Below, in pieces: positions 8,180-17,808 of a DNA stretch of 64,000 bases. The position numbers and the translations under genes were made by a program. Where the stretch lies: contig WNKV01000004.1 in NCBI GenBank assembly GCA_009720755.1, forward strand, positions 186,001 to 250,000. The letters are read 5' to 3'. The notes below the pieces were generated by a model. It saw only the letters and a program-made list of their open reading frames with translations, had not been told where the DNA came from and ran no database searches. How positions within the stretch are numbered: the stretch's first letter is position 1; the number at the start of each line of letters is the position of its first letter. This stretch comes from Rhodoplanes serenus (lineage in GTDB: Bacteria; Pseudomonadota; Alphaproteobacteria; Rhizobiales; Xanthobacteraceae).

Positions 8180-9719
8180 CGGCGGAGCGTCTCGGTGCGG
8201 CGCCTCGCATGTCGTACAGCGCCCCGTAGGTCTCCCGCAGCACCGCCTTCTGGACCTTGCCGATGGCGTTACGCGGCAGCTCCGGCAGCACGACGACCTG
8301 CTTGGGCAGCTTGAAGCGGGCGAGCCGGCCTTCGAGGCCGGCCAGGATCGCGGCGCCGTCGAGCGGGCTGCCGGGCCGCGCCACCACGGCGGCGGTGACG
8401 CCTTCGCCGAAATCCGGATGCGGCACGCCGAACACCGCGCTCTCCAGCACGCCGGGCAGCGCGTCGATCTCGGTCTCCACCTCCTTGGGATAGACGTTGT
8501 AGCCGCCCGTGATGATCAGGTCCTTGCCGCGCCCGACGATGTGGACGTAGCCGCGGTGGTCGATCATGCCGAGATCGCCGGTGACGAAGAAGCCGTCGTG
8601 GCGGAACTCCGACCGCGTCTTCTCGGGATTGCGCCAGTAGCCCTTGAACACGTTGGGACCGCGCACCTCGATCATGCCGATCTCGCCGGGGCCGAGCGCG
8701 TGTCCCTTGTCGGGATCGGTCACCCGCAGGTCGACGCCGGGCAGCGGGAAGCCGACGGTGCCGGCGATCCGCTCCTCGTCATACGGGTTCGAGGTGTTCA
8801 TGCCGGTCTCGGTCATGCCGTAGCGCTCCAGGATGGCGTGGCCGGTGCGCGCCTGCCACGCCGCGTGGGTCTCCGACAGCAGCGGTGCCGAGCCGCAGAC
8901 GAACAGCCGCATGTGGGCGCAGGCGTCGCGCGTCAGCCCCGGATGCTGGAGCAGGCGCACATAATAGGTCGGCACCCCCATCAGGGTGGTGGCGCGCGGC
9001 AGCAGCCGCAGGATCTCGTCGGCGTCGAAGCGCGGCAGGAACAGCATGCGGGCGCCGGCCAGCAGCGCCACATTGGTGGCGACGAACAGGCCGTGGGCAT
9101 GGAAGATCGGCAGCGCGTGCAGCAGCACGTCGTCGCCGGTGAAGCGCCAGCACGCCATCAGGGTCAGCGCGTTCGACAGCAGATTGTCGTGGCTCAGCAT
9201 GGCGCCCTTGGAGCGCCCGGTGGTGCCCGAGGTGTAGAGGATGGCGGCGAGATCGTCCGGCCCGCGGTCGGCGTCCACGAAGACACTGGGCTTACCGGCC
9301 GCCCGCGCGACGAGGCTGCCGCGCCCGGTCGCATCGAGCATCTCGATGGCGGTGGGGCGCCCGGCCACCAGGGCGCGGACGCCGTCGGCCCGCTCCGGAT
9401 CGCAGACGACGAGCGCCGGCTCGGCGTCGTCGAGGAAGTGGGCGAGCTCGGCCAGCGTGTAGGCGGTGTTGAGCGGCAGGAACACGGCGCCGGCGCGCAG
9501 GCAGGCGAGATAGAGCAGGATCGCCTCCGGGCTCTTCTCCACCTGCACGGCGACGCGATCACCGACGGCGACGCCGACCTCGCGCAGCGCATGGGCGAGT
9601 GCAGCGCTGCGGGCCAGCATGGCGGCGAAGCTGATCTGCTGCCCGTCCGGTGTCTCGATGAACAGGCGGGCGGGATCGGCGATACGGGCCGTGACGGCGG
9701 CGAAGACATGCGAGCTCAC
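8169..9719 (-). CDS. matB: Malonyl-CoA synthetase, MatB-like AMP-forming ligase
   Basis: This ANL-superfamily ligase activates a small dicarboxylate, most likely malonate or methylmalonate, to its CoA thioester through an adenylate. The 516-residue product has the P-loop-like YTSGTTGRSKG (162-172), GYFVTGD-type hinge blocks (FFVTGDLGMIDHRGYVHIVGRGKD), ITGGYNVYPKEVETEID, and the catalytic Lys region PRNAIGKVQKAVLRETYG, a C-terminus like that of rhizobial MatB. The start is GTG 9719, because GGAGG lies 8 nt upstream and no in-frame ATG fits. It is the last gene of the minus-strand unit starting at the LysR gene and follows the amidase by 49 nt. Confidence 0.8.
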   Translation of the reverse strand: MSSHVFAAVTARIADPARLFIETPDGQQISFAAMLARSAALAHALREVGVAVGDRVAVQVEKSPEAILLYLACLRAGAVFLPLNTAYTLAELAHFLDDAEPALVVCDPERADGVRALVAGRPTAIEMLDATGRGSLVARAAGKPSVFVDADRGPDDLAAILYTSGTTGRSKGAMLSHDNLLSNALTLMACWRFTGDDVLLHALPIFHAHGLFVATNVALLAGARMLFLPRFDADEILRLLPRATTLMGVPTYYVRLLQHPGLTRDACAHMRLFVCGSAPLLSETHAAWQARTGHAILERYGMTETGMNTSNPYDEERIAGTVGFPLPGVDLRVTDPDKGHALGPGEIGMIEVRGPNVFKGYWRNPEKTRSEFRHDGFFVTGDLGMIDHRGYVHIVGRGKDLIITGGYNVYPKEVETEIDALPGVLESAVFGVPHPDFGEGVTAAVVARPGSPLDGAAILAGLEGRLARFKLPKQVVVLPELPRNAIGKVQKAVLRETYGALYDMRGAAPRRSAATA

Positions 9720-9768
9720 GGGATGGCCTCCGCGGGATGCGAACGGGCTCTTCTGATGGTGCCGGCGC

Positions 9769-11169
9769 TCAGCCGGCGAGGGCGGGGCGGCCGATCGGGC
9801 GCAGGCGCTCGACCGCATGGGCGATGCCCAGCACCCGCCCCTCGTGGAAGCGCGGGCCGACGATCTGCAAGCCGACCGGCAGGCCGGCGGCCGACAGGCC
9901 CGCCGGCACCGAGGCGGCCGGCACGCCCATGATGGAGAACACGAAGGTCGGCGCCACCCAGTCGATATAGGTGCGCATCGGCTTGCCGGCGATCTCGGTC
10001 GGATAGTTCTGGTCGGCCGCGAACGGCTCCACCGGCACGCAGGGCGTCAGCAGCGCGTCGTAGCGGCGCAGCACCGCGGCGAGCCGCCGCCAGTTGTCGC
10101 TGCGCAGCCGGTCGGCGCGGGCGAGATCCCGCACCGTCGTCGCCAGGCCGAGCCGAATGTTGTTCGCCACATTGACCCCGAAGCCGTCGAGATCGTCGAT
10201 GCGCTCGTAGTGCTGGCCGACGAACCACAGGCCCCGCATGGCGAGGAACGCCTCGCGGGCGGACGACAGGTCGAGATCGATCTCCTCGACGATGGCGCCG
10301 GCGCCTTCGAGATCGCGCACCGCCTCGCGGCAGCGTGCCTCGATCTCCGGGTCCACCCCGATGCGGGCGACGTCCGGGCACCAGGCGTAGCGGCGGCCCC
10401 TGACGTCGTAGCGGGCCACCTCGTCGGATACCGGGGTCGAGGGCACCGACAGCGGATGGTCGGGGCTGAAGCCCGACTGAACGTCGAGCAGCGATGCGAC
10501 GTCCAGCGCGGTGCGCGCCATCGGGCCGTTCACCTGCCACGGATCGTCGGCGACCGGCACCGGCACCGAGGGCACCCGCCCCGGCGTCGGCCGCAGCCCG
10601 ACGACGCCGCAGAAGGCCGCCGGCACCCGCAGGCTGCCGCCGAGATCGGTGCCCTCGGCCAGCCAGATCATGCGGGCCGCGAGCGCTGCCGCTCCGCCGC
10701 CGGTGGAGCCGCCGGGCGAGTGCGCCGGGCTCCACGGATTGCGGGTCGCCCCGAACACGGCGTTGAAGGTGCTGGCGCCGGCCGCGAACTCCGGCGTGTT
10801 GGTCTTGCCGATCACGATGGCACCCGCCGCCTTGGCGCGCGCCACCGTGAGGGCGTCGGCCGTCGGGACGTGGTGCGCGTGGCGCGGCGACCCGTAGGTG
10901 GTGCGGATGCCGGCGGTGTCGATCACGTCCTTGACGCCGAGCGGCACGCCGGCGAGCGGGCCGCCGTCCTCGCCGCGGGCGAGCCGGCCGTCCAGGGCGC
11001 GGGCGGCCGCGACCGCCTGCTCCCGCGCCACCGTGCAAACGGCGTTCAGGGACGGGTTGACGGCGTCGATGCGGGCGAGCGTCGCCTCGACGACCTCCAC
11101 CGCACCGATCGCGCGGCGGCGTACCTTCTCGGCGAGCGCGACGGCGCTCCAGTCGAACATCTCGCTCAT
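9769..11169 (-). CDS. Amidase-signature-family hydrolase
   Basis: This enzyme hydrolyses a carboxamide to acid and ammonia with a Ser-cisSer-Lys triad. In the 466-residue product these are Lys80 (GVPLGVKDVID), Ser155 (SPGGSTGGG) and Ser179 (GTDLGGSLRVPAAFCG). The usual second Ser of GGSSGG is Thr here, a mild change. ATG 11169 overlaps the permease stop as ATGA, so it is coupled to the importer. With a malonyl-CoA synthetase just downstream, a malonamate-type substrate (as for malonamidase of Bradyrhizobium) is a reasonable inference. Generic amidases share these motifs, so the substrate stays open. Confidence 0.88.
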   Translation of the reverse strand: MSEMFDWSAVALAEKVRRRAIGAVEVVEATLARIDAVNPSLNAVCTVAREQAVAAARALDGRLARGEDGGPLAGVPLGVKDVIDTAGIRTTYGSPRHAHHVPTADALTVARAKAAGAIVIGKTNTPEFAAGASTFNAVFGATRNPWSPAHSPGGSTGGGAAALAARMIWLAEGTDLGGSLRVPAAFCGVVGLRPTPGRVPSVPVPVADDPWQVNGPMARTALDVASLLDVQSGFSPDHPLSVPSTPVSDEVARYDVRGRRYAWCPDVARIGVDPEIEARCREAVRDLEGAGAIVEEIDLDLSSAREAFLAMRGLWFVGQHYERIDDLDGFGVNVANNIRLGLATTVRDLARADRLRSDNWRRLAAVLRRYDALLTPCVPVEPFAADQNYPTEIAGKPMRTYIDWVAPTFVFSIMGVPAASVPAGLSAAGLPVGLQIVGPRFHEGRVLGIAHAVERLRPIGRPALAG

Positions 11170-11939
11170 TTGCCGGACCAATGCACCAGGCGGCGCTCGG
11201 CCACCTGGAAGAGCAGGTTGAGACAGTAGCCGAGCGCGCCGGCCGCGAAGATCGCCGCGTACATGTCGGGCATCTGGAGGAGCTGCTGGGCCTCGAAGAC
11301 GCGGTGCCCGAGACCGTCGGCGGAGCCGATGAACATCTCGGCCACCACTACGATGACGAGCGCGAGCGAGACGCCGTTGCGCAGGCCCACGAAGGTCTGC
11401 GGCAGCGATTCGAGCAGCGTCACCTCGAACAGGATGCGGGCCCGCGAGGCGCCCATCACCTTGGCGGCGAGCAGGCGGTTCTTGCGCGCGTTCATCACGC
11501 CGTAGGCGACGTTGAACAGGATGACCAGCGCGGCCCCGAAGGTCGCCACCAGGATCTTGGTCTCGTCGCCGACCCCGAAGACCACCAGGAACAGCGGGAA
11601 CATCGCCGAGGCGGGCGTCGAGCGGAAGAAGTCGATGACGAACTCGAGCGCGAGGTAGAGCCGCGGCCACGAGCCGAGCACGATGCCGAGCGGGATGGCG
11701 AGCACCATGGCGATCAGCGTCGCCAGGATGGTACGCTCCACCGTGCGCAGGAAGTCGTGCAGCAGCGTGCCGTCGGCGACGCCGGTCCACATCGCCTTCA
11801 TGGTTTCCCACGGCGACGGCAGGAGAACCGGATCGACCAGCTTGGCGGCGATCGCCGCGTACCACAGGAGAACCAGGACGACGACGCCGACGACCGGAAG
11901 CAGGCTGTCGCGGATCGGAAACGAGGCGGCGGACCTCAT
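11166..11939 (-). CDS. ABC transporter permease, SsuC/TauC type
   Basis: This inner-membrane subunit belongs to an importer for a small organic solute. The 257-residue product has about six hydrophobic segments. The cytoplasmic EAA-like loop ARKNRLLAAKVMGASRARILFEVTLLESLPQTFVGLRNGVSLAL is the BPD_transp_1 pattern. ATG 11939 overlaps the ATPase stop (ATGA) and its own stop overlaps the amidase start, so ATPase, permease and amidase are tightly coupled. Confidence 0.9.
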   Translation of the reverse strand: MRSAASFPIRDSLLPVVGVVVLVLLWYAAIAAKLVDPVLLPSPWETMKAMWTGVADGTLLHDFLRTVERTILATLIAMVLAIPLGIVLGSWPRLYLALEFVIDFFRSTPASAMFPLFLVVFGVGDETKILVATFGAALVILFNVAYGVMNARKNRLLAAKVMGASRARILFEVTLLESLPQTFVGLRNGVSLALVIVVVAEMFIGSADGLGHRVFEAQQLLQMPDMYAAIFAAGALGYCLNLLFQVAERRLVHWSGK

Positions 11940-12736
11940 GACTTGCGCACCTCCCGCTGGAACACGTCGAGGCAGTGGCCACGGAGCTGGGTGAAGACGG
12001 GATCGACCAGGGTTTCCGGATTGCGCGGCCGCGGGCACGGGATCTCCGGATAATCCGCGATGGTGGTCGGCGCTCGCGACAGCAGCAGCACCTTGTCGGC
12101 CATGTAGACGGCCTCCTCCAGATCGTGCGAGACCAGCACCATGGTCATGCGGGTCTCGTTGAAGATGTGCTGGAGCTGGTCGCGCATGAACAGCGTCATC
12201 TCGTAGTCGAGCGCCGAGAACGGCTCGTCCAGGAACAGCACCTCGGGCTCGACGATCAGCGCCCGCATGATCGAGACGAGCTGCTGCTGGCCGCCCGACA
12301 TCTCGTAGGGATAGCGCTTGAGATCGATCTTGACGTCGAACTTGGCGACCAGACGCGCGACCCGGGCGTCGCGCTCGGCCTTCGGCACCTTGGCGACCCG
12401 CAGCGGGTATTCGATGTTGTCGATCGCCCGCAGCCAGGGGAACAGGGCCTCCCGGTAGTTCTGGAAGACGTAGCCGATGCGCACGTCGCGCACCGGCTTG
12501 CCGCCGATGCGGATCTCGCCGCCGTCCACGGGGATCAGCCCGGCGATGAGATTGATGAGCGTGCTCTTGCCGCAGCCGTTGGGGCCGAAGATCGAGACGA
12601 AGCGACCGCGCGGGATGTCGACGTTGAAGCCGTCGTAGATCGTCACCGATCCGAACGACTTGCGCAGACCGCGAACCGTGACGTGCGGAACGTCCACGAC
12701 GGGAACCTCTTTGAGAGCGACAGCGAGTCGGGCCAT
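11936..12736 (-). CDS. ABC transporter ATP-binding protein, SsuB/TauB type
   Basis: This is the ATPase of the importer. The 266-residue product has Walker A GPNGCGKST (51-59), a Q-loop YVFQNYREALFPW, the signature SGGQQQLVSIMRAL (with a Q in place of the usual R in SGGQ.QR), Walker B EVLFLDEPFSALD and the H-loop VLVSHDLEEAVYMADKV. The size and the 'FPW' after the Q-loop match nitrate/sulfonate/taurine-type ATPases. It follows the binding-protein gene by 15 nt. Confidence 0.92.
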   Translation of the reverse strand: MARLAVALKEVPVVDVPHVTVRGLRKSFGSVTIYDGFNVDIPRGRFVSIFGPNGCGKSTLINLIAGLIPVDGGEIRIGGKPVRDVRIGYVFQNYREALFPWLRAIDNIEYPLRVAKVPKAERDARVARLVAKFDVKIDLKRYPYEMSGGQQQLVSIMRALIVEPEVLFLDEPFSALDYEMTLFMRDQLQHIFNETRMTMVLVSHDLEEAVYMADKVLLLSRAPTTIADYPEIPCPRPRNPETLVDPVFTQLRGHCLDVFQREVRKS

Positions 12737-12751
12737 GGGGGTCCTCGTGCC

Positions 12752-13729
12752 TCAGTAGGCTTTGAGATATTTGCGGACGTCGACCGTCTCGGGCGCGTTG
12801 ATCAGCTTCATCGAGAAGTCGATGAAGCGCTGGAACTGCCCGATGCTCTTGTCGTCGAGCTGGGAGACCGCGAAGAAGCCGGGCATCGGGATGTCGTTGA
12901 TGGCGCTCTCGGGCACGAGGGTGTTCTTCAGGAGATGCCGGCGGGCACTCTCGGGGTCCTTGCGGATGTCCGCGACGGCCTTGAGCCAGGCGGCGGTGTA
13001 GCGCTTGGCGACGTCCGGCCGCTCGGTCATGAAGCGGGTCGAGATCACGCCGCCGCCCACGAAGGCGTCGGCCTTGGGATCGCCCAGCACGGTGCGGGCG
13101 ATGACCCCGGTCTCCAGCGTGTCGGCGATGCCCTGCTGGCGCATCATGGTCGCGGTCGGCTCCAGCGTGTAGCCGGCGTCGAAGGTGCCGGCCTTGAGGG
13201 CGCCGAGATGCTGGGCGGTGTCGAGCTGCTCCAGCCGGTAGTCGCCCTCCTTGAGCCCGTTCGCCTCCAGCGCCGCCTTGGCCATCAGCACGTTGCCGGG
13301 GCCCGGCGCGGACAGGATCTTGGCGCCTTTGAGGTCCTTGATCGACTTGGCCTGGAAGCCCTTGCGAACGACGAACTGCTCCATCGGATAGGTCTCGCTC
13401 TGGCTGTTGAGCGAGATGTAGACGGCGGCGCCCGGCTTCTTGATGTTGGTGTTCATGCCTTCGAGGGTGACGAGCACCGAGGCCGCGTCGATCTGGTCGG
13501 CGATCAGCGCGGCGGCGGTCGGCGGGCCACCGATCAGGCGCACCGTCTCCACCTCGATCTTCTGCTCCTTGAAGTAGCCGCGGTCGAGGGCGACGAAATA
13601 GGGCAGCGAGGTCGCCACCGGGAACACGCCGACTTTGACCTTGTCCTGGGCGACCGCCGCCGAGGGCAGCGCGTGGGCGAGCACGACGGCCACGATGGCG
13701 CCGGCCAGTCGACGTCCGAGCATCCGCAT
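12752..13729 (-). CDS. ABC transporter periplasmic substrate-binding protein (THI5/NMT1-like)
   Basis: The 325-residue product has a cleavable signal peptide (MRMLGRRLAGAIVAVVLAHALPSAAVA), then the SsuA/THI5 pattern: VKVGVFPVATSLPYFVALDRGYFKEQKIEVETVRLIGGPP, repeated A-A-L-I and a second lobe with GYTLEPTATMMRQQG. This family binds sulfonates, taurine, pyrimidines or aromatic acids, so the ligand cannot be named. Context (cyclase, amidase, CoA ligase) suggests a small amide or cyclic imide. It is separated from the cyclase gene by a strong hairpin (13797-13820). Confidence 0.88.
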   Translation of the reverse strand: MRMLGRRLAGAIVAVVLAHALPSAAVAQDKVKVGVFPVATSLPYFVALDRGYFKEQKIEVETVRLIGGPPTAAALIADQIDAASVLVTLEGMNTNIKKPGAAVYISLNSQSETYPMEQFVVRKGFQAKSIKDLKGAKILSAPGPGNVLMAKAALEANGLKEGDYRLEQLDTAQHLGALKAGTFDAGYTLEPTATMMRQQGIADTLETGVIARTVLGDPKADAFVGGGVISTRFMTERPDVAKRYTAAWLKAVADIRKDPESARRHLLKNTLVPESAINDIPMPGFFAVSQLDDKSIGQFQRFIDFSMKLINAPETVDVRKYLKAY

Positions 13730-13796
13730 CGCATGTCCTCCCGAGGCCGGCTCCGGGCCGGCGTTGTTTCGTTGGATGTCACGGCATGCAGGAGAG

Positions 13797-13820
13797 CCGG
13801 AGGCGCGCTCGCGCCTCCGG
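13797..13820 (-). terminator. Intercistronic hairpin after the cyclase gene
   Basis: This is a perfect 11-bp inverted repeat (arms CCGGAGGCGCG and its complement) around CT, 6 nt past the cyclase stop codon. There is no clear U-run after it on the minus strand. It may stop or slow part of the transcript, or protect the upstream cyclase mRNA. Confidence 0.55.
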
Positions 13821-13826
13821 TCGTGA

Positions 13827-14609
13827 TCAGACGAACGCCACGGCGCGGCAGAACGCCGCCTCGCCGCCTTTGAAGTTCCACGGGAACACCCCGAGGGTGA
13901 TGCGCTTGTTGTGCAGCTCCTTCAGGCCGATGTCGCCGCCGAGATTCTCGACGTGCATGCAGTCGTGCGGGAACAGCGCGTTGTGGGTGAGCTGATAGGC
14001 GTCCTGCGGAAACAGCTCGTCGACCTTGTCCTTGCCGCCGAACTTCTGCTCGGCGAGCGCGCGTACGCGGGCCCAGTGATCGAGCCCGCCCTTGCCGAGA
14101 AAGCGGCCGATCGGCAGGTTCATGGGGTGGTCGGTCGAGATCATGTCGACGCCCCAGATGTGGATCTTCTTCTTCAGCAGCCAGTCGCAGATGCTGTGAT
14201 GCGGACCCGGGTGGCGATGGATGTAGCGCTCCTCGTCGGCGTCGGGGCTGAGGAAGGAGTACTTGTGCCAGCCGGTGTGGATCAGCAGGATGTCGCCGTC
14301 GCGGATGTCGGCGCGCGCCTCGATGTCCTCGGGGCGGAACAGGCCGAGATCGTCCAGCATGTCGCTGAGGTCGACGATGACGCCCGGCCCGTAGCACCAC
14401 TCGATCGGGATCTGATCGATGGTCCGGCCGTTCGACACGAAATGCCGCGGCGCGTCCAGATGCGTGCCCATGTGGTTCGAGGTCATGATGTACTGCGCGT
14501 TGACCCCGTGCTCCGACTTCCGCTTGATATACTTGACCTCGAAGGGCGGATAGAACGGCCAGAACGAGCAGTCCTGGTTCAGCGGCTGCGACAGGTCGTA
14601 GATTTTCAT
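13827..14609 (-). CDS. Cyclase-family metal hydrolase (KynB / isatin-hydrolase-like)
   Basis: The 260-residue product belongs to the family of arylformamidase KynB and isatin hydrolase, metal enzymes that open or hydrolyse amides. The metal motif HxGTHxDxPxH is present as SNHMGTHLDAPRHF (His46, His50, Asp52, His56). Downstream blocks GPGVIVDLSDM, GDILLIHTGWHKYSF and WGVDMISTDHPMN are also family-like. ATG 14609 has GGGAG 5 nt upstream. It is the first structural gene after the LysR regulator and heads the importer/amidase/CoA-ligase series, so it may act on the imported compound. The substrate is unknown. Confidence 0.85.
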   Translation of the reverse strand: MKIYDLSQPLNQDCSFWPFYPPFEVKYIKRKSEHGVNAQYIMTSNHMGTHLDAPRHFVSNGRTIDQIPIEWCYGPGVIVDLSDMLDDLGLFRPEDIEARADIRDGDILLIHTGWHKYSFLSPDADEERYIHRHPGPHHSICDWLLKKKIHIWGVDMISTDHPMNLPIGRFLGKGGLDHWARVRALAEQKFGGKDKVDELFPQDAYQLTHNALFPHDCMHVENLGGDIGLKELHNKRITLGVFPWNFKGGEAAFCRAVAFV

Positions 14610-14667
14610 GTTGGCTCCCGGATGCGTAGCGAGCAGCCGGACCAGCTTATGGGGCGACGGGCGTCGA

Positions 14668-15627
14668 TCAACGAACCGGCGCCGATGAATCGATCGCGTT
14701 TTCCGATCGCGCGCCCGGCCGACACTCTCCGGATTCATTGCGCAGTGCATCATAGACCGCGCCGAAATACCGCTCGCGCCGCTCCGACACGGGAGCGCGG
14801 CGACGATAGAACGCATAGGTGACCTGGCGCGGCGGCACGAGCGCGTAGGCGCGCAGCGTGCCGAGCCGGACCTCCTGGGCGGCCGACACCGCCGGCATGA
14901 TGGCGATGCCGGCGCCCTGCGCGACGATCGCCTTGATGGTCTCGATGTTGTCGGCCAGCATGGCGGTGACCGGAAAGCGGCCGATGTCGGCGTAGAGCGA
15001 CTGCACGATCTCGCCGTAGCCGACCGGCAGCTCGTACATCACGATCGGCTCGCCGGCGATCGCCGCCAGCTCGACGCCGATGCCGTCGCCGGGCAGCGGC
15101 CGTTCCGGCGCCGTCACCACCGCGAGGTCGAGGGCCAGAATCGGGCTGCTCCACAGCCCGGTCGGCACGCGCTCCTCGGGGACCTGGATCGCGATGGCGA
15201 GATCGACGCGGCCGCCGATCAGATCGTCGAACACGGTCTTGGTCGAGGCGGTGAGAATGTCGATGTGCAGCTCCGGGAACAGCGACGACACCCGGCGCAG
15301 GAAGCGCGACACGAACACCGCGGCGGTGCCGGAGCCGAGCCCGATCCGCACCGTCTCCTTGCGCAGGCTCTTCAGCCGCTCGACCCGGCCGGTGAGGCTC
15401 TGCACCTCGGCCAGGATGCGCTCTGCATCGGCGATGAAGGTGCGGCCGAGATCGGTCACCTCGATGCCGCGCCCGGCCCGCACGAACAGCGCGAAGCCCA
15501 GCTCGCCTTCGAGCTTGGCGATCTGGTCCGACACCGCCGATTGGGCGACGTCCAGGCGTTGCGCCGCGCGGGTGAAGCTGCGCTCCTTGGCGACCACGGA
15601 CGCATAGTGCAGATGGCGCAGATCCAC
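14668..15627 (-). CDS. LysR-family transcriptional regulator
   Basis: The 319-residue product has an N-terminal winged helix-turn-helix (DLRHLHYASVVAKERSFTRAAQRLDVAQSAVSDQIAKLEGELGFALFVRAGRGIEVTDLG) and a C-terminal effector-binding domain. The start is GTG 15627, with GGAGAG about 9 nt upstream and alignment to the usual family start. It lies upstream of, and in the same direction as, the cyclase-ABC-amidase-matB genes, 58 nt from the cyclase, and probably controls them. The effector is unknown. Confidence 0.9.
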   Translation of the reverse strand: MDLRHLHYASVVAKERSFTRAAQRLDVAQSAVSDQIAKLEGELGFALFVRAGRGIEVTDLGRTFIADAERILAEVQSLTGRVERLKSLRKETVRIGLGSGTAAVFVSRFLRRVSSLFPELHIDILTASTKTVFDDLIGGRVDLAIAIQVPEERVPTGLWSSPILALDLAVVTAPERPLPGDGIGVELAAIAGEPIVMYELPVGYGEIVQSLYADIGRFPVTAMLADNIETIKAIVAQGAGIAIMPAVSAAQEVRLGTLRAYALVPPRQVTYAFYRRRAPVSERRERYFGAVYDALRNESGECRPGARSENAIDSSAPVR

Positions 15628-15821
15628 CGTGCTGTCTCTCCGATCGGCGGCCCGGGGGTGAGGCGGGGGGAGGGCCGCGGCCCACGGTCTCACACCTGCG
15701 GGCTCGGCGCCAAGCCGGATCGGTGGGGCGCGGCGCGACGTCGCCGGCTGGGGCGCCGCCGGCTGCTCGGCCGCCCCCGCCCGCATCGTCGGGCCGCCGC
15801 GGCCCGAGCCCAAGCGGCCTC

Positions 15822-16535
15822 TCAGATCAGCCGCAGGCCCTTCAGGCTGGCATGGCCGTCCTTGCCGACGATGATGTGGTCGTGGACCGCGATCCCGAGC
15901 GGCTTCGCCACCTCCTGGATCGCCTGGGTCATCTGGATGTCGGCGCGCGACGGCGTCGGGTCGCCGGAGGGGTGGTTGTGGACCAGGATGACGGCGGTGG
16001 CCGACAGCTCCAGCGCCCGCTTCACCACCTCGCGCGGATAGACCGGCGTGTGGTCGACGGTGCCGACCTGCTGCACCTCGTCGGCGATGAGCTGATTGCG
16101 CTTGTCGAGGAAGAGAATCCGGAACTGCTCCTTGTCGGCGAACGCCATGGCGGTCCGGCAATAGTCGAGCACGGCCGACCACGACGACAGCACGGTGCGG
16201 CGCCTGAGCTCGCCGCGGGCGAGCCGCTGGGCGGCGGCCTGGACGATCTTCAGCTCGGTGATGGCGGCGTCGCCGAGGCCCGGCATTTCGGCGAGGCGCT
16301 GCGGCGGCGCCGCGATCACCTCGGCGAAGGAGCCGAAGCGGGCGATCAGGGCCTTGGCGAGCGGCTTGACGTCACGGCGCGGCAGCGCCCGGAACAGCAC
16401 CAGCTCCAACAGCTCGTAGTCGGTCACGGCGTCGGCGCCGGCGTCGCGGAAGCGTGCCCGCAGCCGGTCGCGGTGACCGTGATAATGCGGCCCCGCCTCC
16501 GCCAGTCCGAGCCGGTCCTCTGCCTCGTCCGCCAT
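15822..16535 (-). CDS. radC: RadC/JAB-domain protein
   Basis: The 237-residue product starts [29 protein letters not shown]. It has an N-terminal helix-hairpin-helix-like UPF0758 region ([30 protein letters not shown]) and a C-terminal MPN/JAB metal site in [14 protein letters not shown]. RadC-family proteins have been linked to DNA repair on weak evidence; their biochemical role is unsettled. Length and motifs are normal. It is a single gene, divergent from mbfA. Confidence 0.9.
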   Translation of the reverse strand: MADEAEDRLGLAEAGPHYHGHRDRLRARFRDAGADAVTDYELLELVLFRALPRRDVKPLAKALIARFGSFAEVIAAPPQRLAEMPGLGDAAITELKIVQAAAQRLARGELRRRTVLSSWSAVLDYCRTAMAFADKEQFRILFLDKRNQLIADEVQQVGTVDHTPVYPREVVKRALELSATAVILVHNHPSGDPTPSRADIQMTQAIQEVAKPLGIAVHDHIIVGKDGHASLKGLRLI

Positions 16536-16784
16536 GATCTCAACGCCGCGCGGGCGCCTCGCCCGGCCCGCAGCATGGCCGACTCGTCGGCGCATTGGCA
16601 ATCGCGGGGCACCACAGGGTTGTGGCTGGCCCCTCCGGCCGCGGCGATCCGGCCGCGGCGCGGCCGGCAGGCGGGCGAACGCCGGTGAGCGGCAGACCCG
16701 CCTCGGTGCTGGCCCGCGCCGCGCGCCTGCCGTAAGGAGGGGCGGGCGCCAGCTCGACGCCAGCCCCGCCCGGAGATCGATGCC

Positions 16785-17741
16785 ATGAAGCGGTTCGCCG
16801 ACCTCAGCGAGCAGGAGGTGCTCGCCCTCGCCATCACCAACGAGGAGGAGGACAGCCGGATCTACCGCGGCTTCGCGGACGGCCTGCGGCCGCAGTATCC
16901 GCAATCCGCCGCCCTGTTCGACGCCATGGCGGACGAGGAGGTGACGCATCGCACGGCGCTGTTCGACCTCTACCGGCGCAAGTTCGGCGATTTCATCCCG
17001 CTGATCCGCCGGCAGGACGTGAAGGGCTTCGTGCGCCACAAGCCGCTCTGGCTGGTGCGGCCGCTCGGCCTCGACGAGGTCCGCCAATACGCCGAGACCA
17101 TGGAATACGAGACGGCGCGGTTCTACCGCCGGGCCGCGGAGCAGAGCCGCGACGCCTCGGTGCGCGAGCTGCTGCTGCGCCTCGCCGAGGCCGAGGACAA
17201 GCACGAGGCGATGGCCGAGCGGCTCCAGGGCGAGCTGCTGCCCGCCGATGCCCGCGCCGAGGAGGACGCCACGGCGCGCCGCATGTTCGTGCTCCAATAC
17301 GTGCAGCCCGGGCTGGCCGGCCTGATGGACGGCTCGGTGTCGACGCTGGCGCCGCTGTTCGCCGCCGCCTTCGCGACCCACGACACCTGGGCGACCTTTC
17401 TGGTCGGCATGGCGGCGTCGATCGGAGCCGGCATCTCCATGGGCTTCGCCGAGGCGCTGTCGGACGACGGCTCGCTCACCGGCCGCGGCTCGCCCTGGCT
17501 GCGCGGTGGCGTCTGCGGCCTGATGACGACCATCGGCGGCATCGGCCACACGCTCCCCTATCTCATCCCGAGCTTCTGGGTCGCCACCGTGGTGGCCTTC
17601 GTGGTGGTGGCGGCCGAGCTGGCGGCGATCGCCTGGATTCGCTGGCGCTACATGGACACGCCGTTCCTCTCGGCCACCTTCCAGGTGGTGCTGGGCGGCG
17701 TCCTGGTGTTCCTCGCCGGCATCCTGATCGGCAGCGCGTGA
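16785..17741 (+). CDS. mbfA: Membrane-bound ferritin MbfA (ferritin-like plus VIT1 domain)
   Basis: The 318-residue product fuses an N-terminal ferritin-like di-iron domain (about 1-150; ligand-type motifs [24 protein letters not shown] and AEDKHEAM) to a C-terminal VIT1/Ccc1-like membrane domain (about 180-318) with several hydrophobic helices. In Agrobacterium and Bradyrhizobium, MbfA exports iron and protects from peroxide under Irr control. GGAG lies 9 nt before ATG 16785. No convincing Irr/ICE box was seen upstream. Confidence 0.88.
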   Translation: MKRFADLSEQEVLALAITNEEEDSRIYRGFADGLRPQYPQSAALFDAMADEEVTHRTALFDLYRRKFGDFIPLIRRQDVKGFVRHKPLWLVRPLGLDEVRQYAETMEYETARFYRRAAEQSRDASVRELLLRLAEAEDKHEAMAERLQGELLPADARAEEDATARRMFVLQYVQPGLAGLMDGSVSTLAPLFAAAFATHDTWATFLVGMAASIGAGISMGFAEALSDDGSLTGRGSPWLRGGVCGLMTTIGGIGHTLPYLIPSFWVATVVAFVVVAAELAAIAWIRWRYMDTPFLSATFQVVLGGVLVFLAGILIGSA

Positions 17742-17808
17742 GGGCGCGCCGCGTGACAATCGGGCCGCCATCGGCGATCAGGAGAGCACCCCCGCCGATG
17801 GAACCGTG

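Noticed and set aside
16536-16784. Irr/ICE box before mbfA
   Set aside because: No TTTAGAA-like or other convincing inverted motif was seen in the gap.
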